Positions 42,237 to 53,593 of a stretch of DNA of 64,000 bases are shown piece by piece (the first letter of the stretch is position 1; each line of letters opens with the position of its first letter). Under the pieces are notes generated by a model. That model was not told the origin of the DNA and made no database searches. It worked only from the letters and a program-made list of their open reading frames with translations. This stretch comes from Nansenia antarctica (lineage: Eukaryota; Chordata; Actinopteri; Argentiniformes; Microstomatidae). The DNA lies in NCBI GenBank assembly GCA_963989245.1, contig OZ022344.1, positions 64,484,453 through 64,548,452 on the forward strand, read 5' to 3'. Position numbers and translations under genes: made by a program.

Positions 42237-43305
42237 GTACCCCCCCCCCCTTAGGGGAGGCACCTGACGACCGTCCTGGAGCGTCCGGGTGGGCCTGATA
42301 GAAATCCTCCAGGAGTGTGGGGTCGGCGAGGTAGGACGGGGGCACCCAGCTCCGGTCTTCGGGGACGTAACCCACCCAGTCCACCAGATACTGGAACCCC
42401 CGTCCCCTACGGCGGACAGCCAGTAGGCGGTCAACCGTCCACACCTGGTCGCCATCCTTCAGGACCCGGGGAGGTGGGGGGGCTGGAACGGGGGGGGACA
42501 GGGGGCTAGTGGAAACAGGCTTGAGGAGGGACACGTGAAATACTGGGTGGACCTTGAGAGCAGGGGGAAGGTTTAATCGAACCGCTGCAGGGTTAACAGT
42601 GTAGGGCCCAACATAACGGGGATTTAGCTAACGGGAGGAGGTCTGGGCGGTCTGGAGGGGCAGGTCCCGGGCCAACAGCCAGACCTTCTGGCCGGGACGA
42701 TAGGCCGGGGCTGGCACCCTCCACCGGTCGGCACAGCGACGGGACCGCTCAGTGGCCCGCAGCAGAGCAGTCCGGGTGGTCCTCCAGATGCGCCGACACC
42801 GGCGGAGGTGGACCCTGGTGGACGGGACTGCCACCTCCAGCTCCTGTTGGGGAAAGAGAGGAGGTTGATAGCCCAAGGAGCATTCAAAAGGGGACATACC
42901 CGTGGCGGAGCTCTCCATGGTGTTAATGGCATACTCCACCCATGGTAGGTACTTGGCCCAGGAGGCGGGGTTGCTGGTGGTGACACAACGCAGGGCTGCC
43001 TCCAGGGCCTGGTTGGTCCGCTCGGCCTGTCCGTTGGACTGCGGATGGTATCCAGATGTGAGGTTGACCGAGGCCCCAATTCCCTTACAGAAGGCCTGCC
43101 ACACCTTGGAGATGAACTGGAGGCCCCGGTCGGACACAATGTTGTGGGGGATCCCGTGAAGCCTCACCACATGGAGCGTGAGGAGGTCCGCAGTCTCGGC
43201 CGCGGAGGGGAGCTTGGGAAGGGCGACAAAGTGGAAAACCTGTCCACAATGGTTAGGATGGTGTCCTTACCTTTGGATAAGGGGAGCCCCGTAACGAAGT
43301 CCAAA
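42237..43305 (-). pseudogene. pol: Gypsy-1 pol 3' part: integrase and chromodomain
   Basis: Minus-strand pieces in several frames: DFVTGLPLSKGKDTILTIVD (integrase core start), LHGIPHNIVSDRGLQFISKV, YHPQSNGQAERTNQALEAAL (DDE core), PAYRPGQKVWLLARDLPLQ, then a chromodomain (FQYLVDWVGYVPEDRSWVPP, YLADPTLLEDFYQAHPD) and stop, then the polypurine tract. The chromodomain marks a chromovirus (sushi-like). Frames break near 43170 and 42628. The 5' end is cut at 43305 by an unrelated ctgggcaaactatc repeat; RT and protease are missing. Confidence 0.8.
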
Positions 43306-43488
43306 GTAGGGCTGGGCAAACTATCAAAATTAATTTTTCGATAATCGTAAGAATTAACGATCAATTATCGATTAATCGATAAGCTTTTTTTTCATCAAAA
43401 AGAGTTTGTAAGAGGCGCCATGTCTTGGCATGTATCACACATACAGTATCGTATGTGCCGTTTATTTTAAAACTGCATGTCTATGCCT

Positions 43489-43720
43489 TTTTGTGGGCGG
43501 CTGTGTCTCAGGAGGTAGAGCCGCCGTCTAATGATCACAAGGTTGGCAGATCGGCGGTTCGAGCCCCGGCTGGCCACATCTCGAAGTGTCCTTGGGCAAG
43601 ACACTGAACCCCAAATTGCTCCCAGTGAGCGGGCCGGCGCCTTGCATGGCAGCTTGCCGTTCTAGTGTCTATTCATCAAGTGTCTATTCATTTGATGACG
43701 TGTGTGTGTCATTTGACAAC
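43489..43720 (+). repeat. tRNA-headed SINE
   Basis: Pol III box A-like tgtctcaggaggtagag (43503) and box B ggttcgagcccc (43555), followed by ccttgggcaagacactgaac and cccagtgagcgggccggcgc. The same element occurs in reverse at 62020-62255. 43306-43488 is AT-rich with ataatcg/cgattat palindromes from another repeat. Confidence 0.65.
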
Positions 43721-43965
43721 AACATTTCATTTTGAGAAGACAAAACATAATTTTGAATGCAGGGCTTGCTTTTGCAAGAGATTTGTGGAGTTTAGGGTTT
43801 TGTGTGTGAGTTTTTGGCTTAAGAGAAAATGAGCTATGCTTTGAGAAAACGTGTTAAAGCGATAGAGAAAAACTGTAATAATGCCAATGGGCGGGCCAGT
43901 GAGGATGGGAGACCTCTGCAGTTAAAGGGATAGTTCACTATAACAACATTTTTAAATATACTACA

Positions 43966-45032
43966 GTCCTTCATAAGATGTTCGGGTCATTTAGGCCCGG
44001 ATGCACAGAGACACAAAGAAACATACACACTCACACTGACACTCACTCACTCACACACCTCTGCTATGGCTTTCCCGCGCCAAGAAGCCGTCTGCTCTCG
44101 CACTTTTTACCCTTTGAAGTGCAACATTGTAAACATTTTTCCATTTTCTTGCACTGTACAGAACGTATGCAACAACTGCAAAAAGTACATTTGAGGTACA
44201 CACACTGTCACATTCTGTGGTTCATGTGTTGTGTAGACAGGCATACCCATGCACACACAATTGTAGCCAGTGTTATTTCAGAATTATTTGGGATTTTTCA
44301 GACATAATACTGTATTTTGACAGTGACAGTGAACATTCCGTTCGTGTTTTGTGATTCTGCATTTGCAGACATTTTTGAGAGATATATTTCATAGCTATTG
44401 GCAAAAACAATCTTAGTTTGGTTCTTTCATTTCTATTCTTGTTCATCACCTATATTTTCTTTACAGCTTTGATTATAATTAGATAAATGTGAAAGTCAAT
44501 TGACAATATAAATTCAAAATAATAAACAGCAATGAAAACATTGTTTCATTAACATTTTTCCTAGATAAGTATGATTTATGACACCCAGGTCTTTATTATA
44601 GTGGATTTTGCATTTTCAAAGTTAGGGGCATCATGTGCATAAAAACGCTTCTACTCATCATGCTGTCGTTCAGCCCCACCTATTCCCAGGGGTCTGACAC
44701 TTTGTGGGTTGTTACTAAGCATAATCTGCTCCAGCCTCTCCAAAGGACAGCCCCCTAGATCCACCAGAACCAAAGATATGCACTTTTGAATGTGTACACA
44801 GTACCTATTGTGCATTATTTGGTACAGTACCTGTTTGTTCCCACAGGAGGCGCCCTTTAATATTATGGGCTATTTTGGGGCTTTCTTGCCCTGACTATAC
44901 CCCCTTGTACGGGTCACCCTTGGGACTAGGAGCACCGTGTCAGGATAAGTGCTTTTAAAACCCCAATGATGTCCCGGGTCAACTGGACCCGAACAGTACG
45001 AAAGGGTCCAAAAAGTGAACATCACACAAGGG
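43966..45032. mobile_element. piggyBac-like non-autonomous element
   Basis: Right end reads (reversed) CCCTTGTGTGATGTTC beside TTAA (45033-45036), the piggyBac target. Left end ccttcataagatgttcgggt catttaggcccgg resembles the inner right repeat (cctttcgtactgttcgggtc cagttgacccgg reversed). A left TTAA is not evident, so the exact start is open. No transposase. Confidence 0.35.
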
Positions 45033-45242
45033 TTAACTATATGAAAAATGCTACAATACAAGAACACCTAACTGTGACGATTGGATACTCCTACCACTAG
45101 GTGTCAGTAGAGGTCCTTGTTATAGGACATGACCGGAGATGATGTGGTGGTAGCGAGAGGACAGGAACTAATAGGTACTAGGTAGATGCAGTTGATGTAA
45201 ACGGAGCACGTTAATAAAAGTTACAAAAAGAATCTGAATGAG

Positions 45243-47753
45243 ATGTCACCAAGAATACAGCGAATGATGATGAGATTGCAAAGATACGACTTTGGACTGA
45301 TCTACACACCAGGAAAGCATCTGGTACTCGCTGACGCACTCTCGCGAGCACCAACAGGGAACAGTGTCAGTACAACTGAAGAGGATGTTCAGAGGCATGT
45401 GAACATGGTGTCTGCTGTGCTTCCTGTATCAGACTCCAAGTCCAGACAGATAGCTGAGGAAACAGCGAAAGACACAGAGCTGCAACAAGTCATCAACAAC
45501 ATGCAAAATGGATGGCCTCCAGGTTCCTGTCCACAGTTCTTCCATGTCAGAGGTGAGCTGAGTGTAGTCGATGGGCTGCTGTTGCTAAAACACGACAGAA
45601 TCATCATCCCAAGAGCTCTGAGGCAGGACATGCTACGGAGGATCCATGAAGGTCATCTCGGTGTCGCAAAGTGTAAAAGAAGGGCGAGAGATACTGTCTA
45701 CTGGCCTGGAATCAACAAAGACATAGAGAGACTGATAAGCAGGTGTCAAACATGTCAGGAGCATAGGAACAAGCAAACCAAAGAGCCCATGATAGTAGCT
45801 GATGTGCCAGCAGCACCGTGGCACAAGGTAGGAATGGACTTGTTTCATCTCAAAGGAAGAGACTATGTAGTAGTCGTTGACTATTATTCCAACTTCCCTG
45901 AAATGGCACTGCTAGCAAACATGTCATCAGCCTGTGTCATAACACACACAAAATCGATCTTTGCCAGACATGGCATACCACATACCGTTGTGCAGTGGCG
46001 GGCGGTGCATTTCACACCTAGGCCTTCAGTGATGTCCGACACATTCCTACCTGAATTATTCTACCTCTTAATACCATCGTTATGACGCCATGGCTCTAGA
46101 AACTAGACAGAAACACAGTATAACCGGGCGTTGCATCACCTTAACATAGTCAGACAAGTACAACAGAGTTATATTAATATTTCCGAAGCATTTTTAATCA
46201 ATAAATCCGCATTTACAATGAAGAGTGTTAAACTAACATCTTTAAGATCGCTACATTACCCACGTCTGTCGTCTCGTCCACCATAATAGCGACAAAGGGT
46301 GCCTTTTTAATCTCCATTTTGATCTCTTCTCCCATCACTTCAGCAATAGCAAAAATCAGGTCGTTTTGTATTTTGCCTGACGTCCCAGTAAACACTTTGT
46401 TTGTGGACAGGTGGTAATGTAAATCTGGGTTGTTTTCAGCCAGAAAAGAAAGAAGCTCAACGTAGTTTCCTCTGTTTGTGGACTCGGCGCTTTTATCGTG
46501 TCCCCTAAATGAAAGTTATTGTTTACCCAAAAACAGGACACAATCGATCAGTATTATCGATCAGTCAACGGAGCTCCGTTTCCCTGCGCACTTTCAAAAG
46601 TTTCACATCTACCGGCATAGTTACGCATCTCAATAGTGAATATCAATAGTGCGTATCAATAGTGCGTATCAATAGTGCGTATCCAATCAAAAGACATGCT
46701 GGGTGCTGACATCATTGAGCCTTACAGCAGGCGCCGTTGTTGCTTTTGCTCGCATCTACGTAGGTTTACTAGGTACGCCACAGGTTTTCTCGTTCCAACG
46801 TTAAGTTACAGGTCGGATTCGCGGCACCGTTTAACGTGCAGGCGGGCAGATTTTGGAGCCCCCTAGCAACACATTTTGATTGGATAAAAGCTCTAACATA
46901 AAGGCCAGCCCTCCAAATCTCAATCGGAGACTGGAAGCAGCGCAACCAAGAGGAAAGCTATGAAATGAAGAGAATAGACTATGGGGAATCATTAATACAT
47001 ATTTGTGGAAAAAATATATTAAAATAAAATGTATATTCTGATGATGTTTAGGCCAGCAGAGAAGGCCTTGCTGGCCCTGACGGCACACCACTGCCGTTGT
47101 GTCTGATAACGGACCATGCTTCAGTAGCGGAGAGTGGAGAGAGTTTGCAGAACAGTACGACTTCAATCATGTGACCTCCAGTCCTCTCTATGCACAGTCT
47201 AATGGAAAGGCTGAGAAAGGAGTCCACATTCTCAAGCAACTCCTGAAGAAAGCTGCTGACAGTGACTCAGATCCATACCTTGCTCTACTCAGCTACAGAG
47301 CATCACCTCTTGAGTGTGGACTGTCACCTGCTGAGTTGCTCATGAAGAGAAAGCTTCGTACCACACTGCCGAGTAACTCACAGCAAAGAAGACGTCCAAA
47401 AGCTGAAACAAAAGCTACAGCTACAGAAGATGAAGCAGAAGTCATTCTATGACAGAACAGCCAAGCAGCTTCCACCACTCTCAAGCGACGACACAGTTAG
47501 GATTCAAGGTCCTGATGGATGGAAGACAAAAGCCACTGTTCTTGACGAAGTCGCTCCACGGTCATTCACGGTGAGAACAGAAGAAGGACAAATCTTCAGA
47601 CGCAATCGCCGCAGTCTCCTAAAAACTCCAGAAGCTGTTCCAGAGCTCAGTGAAGCCTGCAGTCTGAGCCCATCCGTCCACTTCCAAGTGACTGTAACAC
47701 AGACAGATATACTGAACCACACACTAACACACAAATGTCAAGTGAACCTGTGA
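45243..47753 (+). pseudogene. pol: Gypsy-3 pol remnant (RNase H end and integrase)
   Basis: RNase H tail YTPGKHLVLADALSRAP, integrase zinc finger (HEGHLGVAKCK ... CQTCQEH), core start WHKVGMDLFHLKGRDYVVVV, RHGIPHTVV, then the hAT insertion; after it DNGPCFSSGEW, YAQSNGKAEKGVHILKQLL (catalytic E), stop/frameshift near 47450, and a C-terminal part with DGWKTKATVLDEVAPRSFTV. Interrupted, so non-functional. Resembles the K02A2.6-like group of Gypsy proteins. Confidence 0.8.
45993..47093. mobile_element. 1101-bp non-autonomous hAT element
   Basis: Ends CAGTGGCGGGCGGTGC and (reversed) CAGTGGTGTGCCGTCA. Perfect 8-bp target duplication CCGTTGTG at 45985-45992 and 47094-47101, and the integrase coding sequence is continuous across it. 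No intact transposase frame inside. Younger than Gypsy-3. Confidence 0.9.
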
Positions 47754-48242
47754 TAAGAAGATCCACAAGACACATCACAAAGCCTGATAGACTGAACTTG
47801 TAAAAAAAAAAAAGAAGAAAAAAAAGACAATAAGCATGAATGTGTAAGAATGTGTTTAATGTTTTGAGTTGATGTGTTATACATATAAAAGAAAGTTTAA
47901 GGGTTAGTTCATAGTAAACATGTTTGGTTGTGTGTTTCAGTAAAATGCTTTAAGGACATAGCTGCAGTTAAGATTGTAGCTGATACCTGTAATTTGTGTA
48001 ACTTGAACTGTTAGCTGTTTGTTATTTTTCTTACCTCAAAGAAAGGAGGATGTGACGATTGGATACTCCTACCACTAGGTGTCAGTAGAGGTCCTTGTTA
48101 TAGGACATGACCGGAGATGATGTGGTGGTAGCGAGAGGACAGGAACTAATAGGTACTAGGTAGATGCAGTTGATGTAAACGGAGCACGTTAATAAAAGTT
48201 ACAAAAAGATCCTGTTTCTCATTGAACGACACGAACAACACA

Positions 48243-48879
48243 CTAACAATGTCACCTATGACACATAATAAATGTCTCTTTTGCCCCAAATATAGCACCA
48301 GAACATGGTATATATCAGCAATTACTCTTGCAATATGACTTAGTGAAAGAATGACAAGATAATTCATATTACTGGGTTTCCTTACATTCAACATACTATT
48401 GCATGCTTTAACAAAGATGAATGTTACGATAGCCACTGAACATGGTGTAAACAAAATAACTTGAATACAGCCTTTGAACAAGGCTTCTTGGAACAAGCCG
48501 AACATTATAATTCATAGTATCCTGTTATAGACATGTTTGCTAAGAAAATGTGTTATAAATTAAATTGTATTAGTTGACAACCCTGGTCAATAAGCTGTCT
48601 TACTGTATTATTAGAATACTATGAATTATGTAGATTTCCCTTAAGCCACAGAACAGGGCTGACTATTGTCGTTATGTTACAAAACCGAAAGATGCCATGG
48701 TAACAGCTGTCGCCAAAACCATCGGGGTTTAGCGAGTCCACCAAAAGCAGCTCCTTTGCTTTAGGTTTGATGATCTGTCAACCATTTACAAAGCAGATAA
48801 CATTACATGCTCTCCTAAAACAGAAGAGAAATGTACAGCACAAGTTGAGTACATTTGAGGGAGCCACCCCTCCTAAATT
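48243..48879. other. No supported feature
   Basis: AT-rich sequence after the Gypsy-3 target site. Nothing recognised. Confidence 0.4.
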
Positions 48880-48884
48880 TCGTT

Positions 48885-48952
48885 GTTTGGTACCTGTACT
48901 GTAGCAATGACAATAAAGTCCATTCATTCATTCATTCATTCATTCATTCATT
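48885..48952 (+). repeat. LINE tail with (ATTC)n
   Basis: ggtacctgtactgtagcaat gacaataaagtccattcatt, followed by ATTC repeats: the 3' end of a LINE. Its insertion truncates the minus-strand integrase-ULP1 gene just beyond exon 6. Confidence 0.6.
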
Positions 48953-48990
48953 TTTACTTTGACTGTTGAGAGGATTTGGATTACACTCAC

Positions 48991-50207
48991 ACAAAGCAAA
49001 TAGTGATCCGCTTTTCCTGGCTGTCGACTCCAGGCAGGGATGACGATGGCATCCTTGTGCAGGAGGTCCTTCTAGCATTTTAGAAGTTATTTTGCATTTT
49101 TTTAGGCTTGGCTGGTATCTATTTTTTAAATTCCTTTTTATCGATTTCCAAATACTATGATATACATCAATACCGCCCAAGCCTATGTCAATGTCAAGCA
49201 ACACAGGTCACAGGTAAAAGGAACTTACAGGAAGTCCAGCCATTGGGTCCACAGTCTTGGACTTCCACGTTGGGACTACGTACAAGTCCACAACGTGGAT
49301 GTCTTTTCCCTATATTGACATTAATGAATAAGGCATACATCTGCATAATTAATGTTTTAACAAATAACAAAACCTTACATGTTTTTGTGTGGCCTCTTTG
49401 ATGAATCTAAAACATGCGTTTCCAATCTGCAACAGAGTAATAAGTAAGTAACTTGTGCCGATAAGTTACTGTGAGGACAAGCAATGACAAGAATTCCAAT
49501 GTACCTGTTCTGGTTATATATGGCAATTCAACATTCTATTCTATTCTATACGTACATTGGACTCCATGAGCTGAGGAAAGCCCAAGCTCCAAAAGTCCTC
49601 CCGCACCAGGCAGACATTCCCCTCCTTCACAATGATCTCCATTGGAGATCTTTGTGGGTCCAGTACATAATTTAGCTACAAGAAATAGATATAAAACATA
49701 CTTTAAATCAATAGCAAACATACAAAAGATGATTGCGTATCAAGTAGACATTTATATCTACCAGCATGTCCTGGCTTGGGGTCCTAGCGCACAGATACGG
49801 AGGGACGACTGGTGGCTCAGGCTCTCTGGACTCTGATGGAGAGGATACAGTATTATGCAAGTATCACATACATACAGTTACTGCACATACACACTTAGTG
49901 TGTGTCCTTGTATTAACAATAATAATACCTCTCAAATTAGGCCTGATGAACGGCTTCAGCTGGGCAACGTTCACACCCTGCTTTAGCTGGGGCCCTTTGG
50001 TGCTGGCATCACCACACCCTTGGGTGAGATGGAGGATATGATGTGCGGCCCAAACCAATTGGCCTCCAGTCGCCCTCCTTTCCGTCCCTCCTTCCGCTTG
50101 TTTGCCCGTAGGACCTCATCCCCAACTTTGAAGTCAAAGGATTTGACCCCCTTTTTGTTCCGGGCCTCGTAGGCCTTTTTCTGCCTTGCCTGGGCAATTT
50201 GGATGTT
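48991..50207 (-). pseudogene. Ginger1-like integrase C-terminus joined to ULP1 protease domain
   Basis: Six exons with GT/AG borders and matching phases: 50207-49929, 49832-49762, 49675-49556, 49426-49379, 49309-49229, 49071-48991. First exon: AQARQKKAYEARNKKG, FDFKVGDEVLRANKRKEGRK, NWFGPHII, NVAQLKPFIRP, the Gypsy-type integrase C-terminal domain. Later exons: LDPQRSPMEIIVKEG, REDFWSLGFPQLMESN, GKDIHVVDLYVVPTWK, HKDAIVIPAWSRQPGKADHY and LLC, matching the front of a ULP1/C48 protease including the catalytic-His block (DHYLLC). A one-base frameshift sits near 50030. The Asp/Cys half of the protease is missing beyond 48991. Ginger1 transposases and related host genes pair these domains. Confidence 0.5.
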
Positions 50208-50219
50208 CTGGTAAGTCTG

Positions 50220-51379
50220 AATTAAAAAAAATAATTAAATTAATTGTCCCTTAAAACATATTCATATTTTATAGCATATATTGCCATTGTATGCATATTT
50301 GTTATTATTAGATATTATTATGCATAAATTGCCATTTTTACATCACCTTTGCATGTAGATCTGTAACTTCGACAGTAACTTCGACACAAAACTTCGACAC
50401 AAAAGTACAATCAATAGTATTTCACCATCTTTTCTATATTGTTTGAATTGTTTTTTGTTTCTTTCTATGTTTGTTTGAATTGTTATAAAATATAGCAAAA
50501 ACCTAAGAACGAACAAAGCTTCTTCCTGCTTTTTGAGCAATTTAATTATGAACAAATTCATTCAAGTTTATATAACTGAACATACCCAGAAATGATTTGA
50601 TGGAAATGGAAATCAGTTAGTTCAGCCATGATTTTCCCTTTTTGGCATGCAAGTAAAACAATTCTCAAGTATGTCCCCATTTTCCTGAAGTGTGCACTTC
50701 TGCTCTCAGCATGGATCCTCGACGGTTAAAAAAGGCTTAATCCTATGGTTTTCCATCCATGGGTGGCAGTACACAGAAATAACCTTTAGGTCGGATGGGA
50801 TTTGAACCATAATTGCATATTGAAAATATGCACCAAGTGACGAAGTAGTGTACCACACATACTCTGAAGAAATATGCTTTTCACATTTTCAAGAAATGTG
50901 AATTGAAATAAATACAAAGCAGTGTTTTAGCTGTGTTTAATTGTTCCACAGCAGATCAATTATGCCACAAGAGCCCAAAAGAACCCCAAGGACACACTAG
51001 TGGTGGTGTTTCAGGCAGGATTTGAACTCACAACCTTCCGATCACCAATCCAATTCACTATTCACTAGAACTTTTTGACAATTGGAGCAGATATAGATAG
51101 ATAGATAGATATACATGGTCAACATGTCATAACAGGGCCAACAGTTTTGGGACGTGCTCATGGAACAGGGAAATAGTGTAAAACAAGGCTATATTGTGGG
51201 AACTGGACAGAGATGTGCTTATGTGAACAATAAAATATGTATATCATGACACATGTACCCACACACACAGCAAAGCTTTGAGGTGTGTCTCCTTCTGTGC
51301 TTTATATTTAACAGTCTTGAAAAGTGTGCATGAAGCAGATCCATGCCAGGTTTTCCCTCCTCCATTGCACCTATACTTA
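50220..51379. other. Mostly unassigned; tRNA-like scrap on minus strand
   Basis: A block near 51005-51045 reads, reversed, ggaaggttgtgagttcaaat cctgcctg, with a box-B-like GAGTTCAAATCC; probably a SINE scrap. A short GATA repeat is at 51096-51112. Otherwise nothing recognised. Confidence 0.35.
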
Positions 51380-52031
51380 GGCCTTGTCCACACTAATACG
51401 TTTTTTTGAGAAACGTTTTTCGAATATAAAAATATTACCGTCCACACCAGCATGTTTATAAAAATGTCTGTATCCACATGCATACGCATGAACGCAATAT
51501 AAACGCTGTCATTGAGCATTCCACACCAGTAGTCGGTGATATAATTTTATCCTCATAGCCCCGCTGGCCAATCAGACGCCTCTGTCTCTCAATGTTCTCG
51601 ATCATTAACTGTGCATTTATCTGTAAACAGGTTAAAAGTCCAGTTAACAGTGAAAGAACTAGAAGCACTTTGTACACCTCCATTTTCCTCGCTTGTGTAG
51701 CCTCGACTCGACCACCGTTGCCTGTTGTAAACAAAGTAGTTACTGGTGCTAGGATATGACGTTGGAGGGAACAGCAAACAGCTGCAGTGCGCATGATCAT
51801 AGAAATCTATGCGCATGATGACGTGACGAATACAAAAAGCTCCGTCTATCTCGTCCACAAGTCAAAAATATACGGCGAATATACCGCGTTTTTAAAAATC
51901 TTCACTCTGGCTGGCGTTTTTAAACATCTTCGTTTTCAGGGGGCAAAAACTTGTTTGCGTCTGGACGAACCCCCCAAAACGAATATAAAAATCCACGTTT
52001 AACAAAAAAACGTATAGGTGTGGACAGGGCC
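51380..52031. mobile_element. Harbinger-type MITE (copy 2)
   Basis: 652 bp with TIRs GGCCTTGTCCACACTAATAC at left and (reversed) GGCCCTGTCCACACCTATAC at right, flanked by TTA on both sides (51377-51379, 52032-52034). Inner sequence matches both ends of copy 1 (597-1748), for example gaacgcaatataaacgctgt cattgagcattccacacc. The Myb-like frame of copy 1 is absent. Confidence 0.8.
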
Positions 52032-52147
52032 TTAGACTGACATCCCTCTAACCCAATCAATGCATCCAATATGGCCTTCAACCAATGTGTTTCACCGGCA
52101 GGACCAATATTAAAAAACTGGGACATCCCCAAACAAGCCCTTTGCTG

Positions 52148-52312
52148 ATGGACTCCTTGCTGAAAGCATGGGATTTTTTTTTAGCTCTAGCAATAGTTGT
52201 ATTCGTGGTCATTTTTTTCTACCTAGTGAATCCAGTAAGTGTATTTAGTTCTGTAGTTTACCTTTTAGCCATATTTTTCATTGTACCACACTTTAGTCTT
52301 CTAACCCTTTAA
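52148..52312 (+). CDS. Candidate short hydrophobic ORF
   Basis: MDSLLKAWDFFLALAIVVFV VIFFYLVNP is a clear membrane helix. After NP there is a good donor (gtaagtg, 52231), so it might be an exon of a small membrane protein; unspliced, it runs on through a second hydrophobic stretch to 52312. No homolog recognised, no other exon found. Confidence 0.25.
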   Translation: MDSLLKAWDFFLALAIVVFVVIFFYLVNPVSVFSSVVYLLAIFFIVPHFSLLTL

Positions 52313-53585
52313 GCACAATTATTTTCAGAACACTTTTTCCCCTAACACCCTACATTACCGTTAGAAAAGTTAAGAAGAAAAAATTATGTTTGTTCCAATT
52401 GTAGGTAGCACCTGTAGCTAATAAACTCTACTCAAGGTGGGACGTTACCAATCAGCTCTAGGTAAGGCGGGACATTAGAGGGGAAGTCATGGCGGACATG
52501 AGGAACACGCATGATTAGCGTATGTGTTTGATCCACTCTGGAGGGTTTATGCTGTCCTGGTGTCCCGAAGGTAAATAGCTTAGTAACAATCTAACAATTT
52601 AGCTTGGCTCAATAGTCTTGCAGTCTTGTCTCAACAGTTTATTTGCGCAGGTGGTTTAAATCGTAGTGGTCGCTGCTTTTTGCCATAATTGGGAGATGTG
52701 CAGGAGCGTATACCTGAGTTGCTGTTGTAAATTGTGAAGCGATGGTGTTTTCAATAACGACTGTATTTCACAACAGGTCTAGCCTGACCTAGGTGGTGCC
52801 AGTAAAGAGGACTAGCCGATGTCTGCTTTGTATCAGCTGCAATAAGTTACCCAGTTTTACCTTTGTAAATAGTATTGCTAGCTGCTGTTTTGTTCATGGT
52901 AGATTTTAGCCTAATGTGAACAATTGTATTTAGGTATATGATCTGTCTTGCTATTTTTTTTACTGTATATCAACTGGTCTCCTTGCACTGCATGTGGTGT
53001 GAGTGCTTAATCACCAGGGAACACCTTATCACTGTCTGCCGTGTTCGCCGTGGGCTTGCTGTGTGTCTGCTGTGTGTCCATTCAGATTCATGGTGTGTCT
53101 GTCCCGAGACTGCTGTGGTGGTAGCATCCCTCTAGTCAGTTGCCCAACCCTCATTTAATCACTACTGCAAGTATAATTAAGCACCTTTTGTATAACATTT
53201 TAACTTAAAGTAAACCTTTTTAAAGCATAGATCTGTTAAATAAAATATTGTTATTGAACCTTAGGCTCTTATTTGGCAGCATCTATTTTTGTCATTCAAT
53301 GAGGTCTGGATCTTAATGAACTGGTTTCATGACTCTGCTCTCTCATTGGCAAACCTGAGTGCTTAGTTTAGTCCTGAGGACCTCCCCTATAACAAAAAGG
53401 TGGTGTTGTCCCACAGTGTATTCATCAACTGATTGCCGCAGCCATTCCGGGCCTCGATTGCCTTATACTACACTTTCTCTAGCACTGACTGCCAATGGCA
53501 CTTGTTCTTATCAAAGGTTTGACTTACAATGACTTATATAGTGTATAGTTGATTCACTTACTCAAACAAATGTACTTATTACCAA
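52313..53585. other. Unassigned
   Basis: Contains a short ATGGCGGACATG context (about 52491) and AATAAA near 53240, so a non-coding transcript is possible, but no frame is convincing. Confidence 0.3.
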
Positions 53586-53593
53586 CAGGGAAG

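Larger units (their letters stand above)
45073..48242 (+). mobile_element. Gypsy-3: internally deleted Ty3/Gypsy element
   Basis: 3' LTR 48051-48242 (TGTGACG...AACAACACA) preceded by a polypurine tract (aaagaaaggagga). The first 159 bp of the LTR recur at 45073-45231, then the sequence jumps into pol, so the end of the 5' LTR, gag, protease and most of RT are deleted. Target duplication CTAAC at 45068-45072 and 48243-48247. The shared LTR part looks identical by eye, so the insertion is recent. An hAT element interrupts it at 45993-47093. Confidence 0.9.

Noticed and set aside
51005..51045. Possible tRNA gene on the minus strand
   Set aside because: Only a box-B-like segment; no acceptor stem or anticodon arm could be paired.
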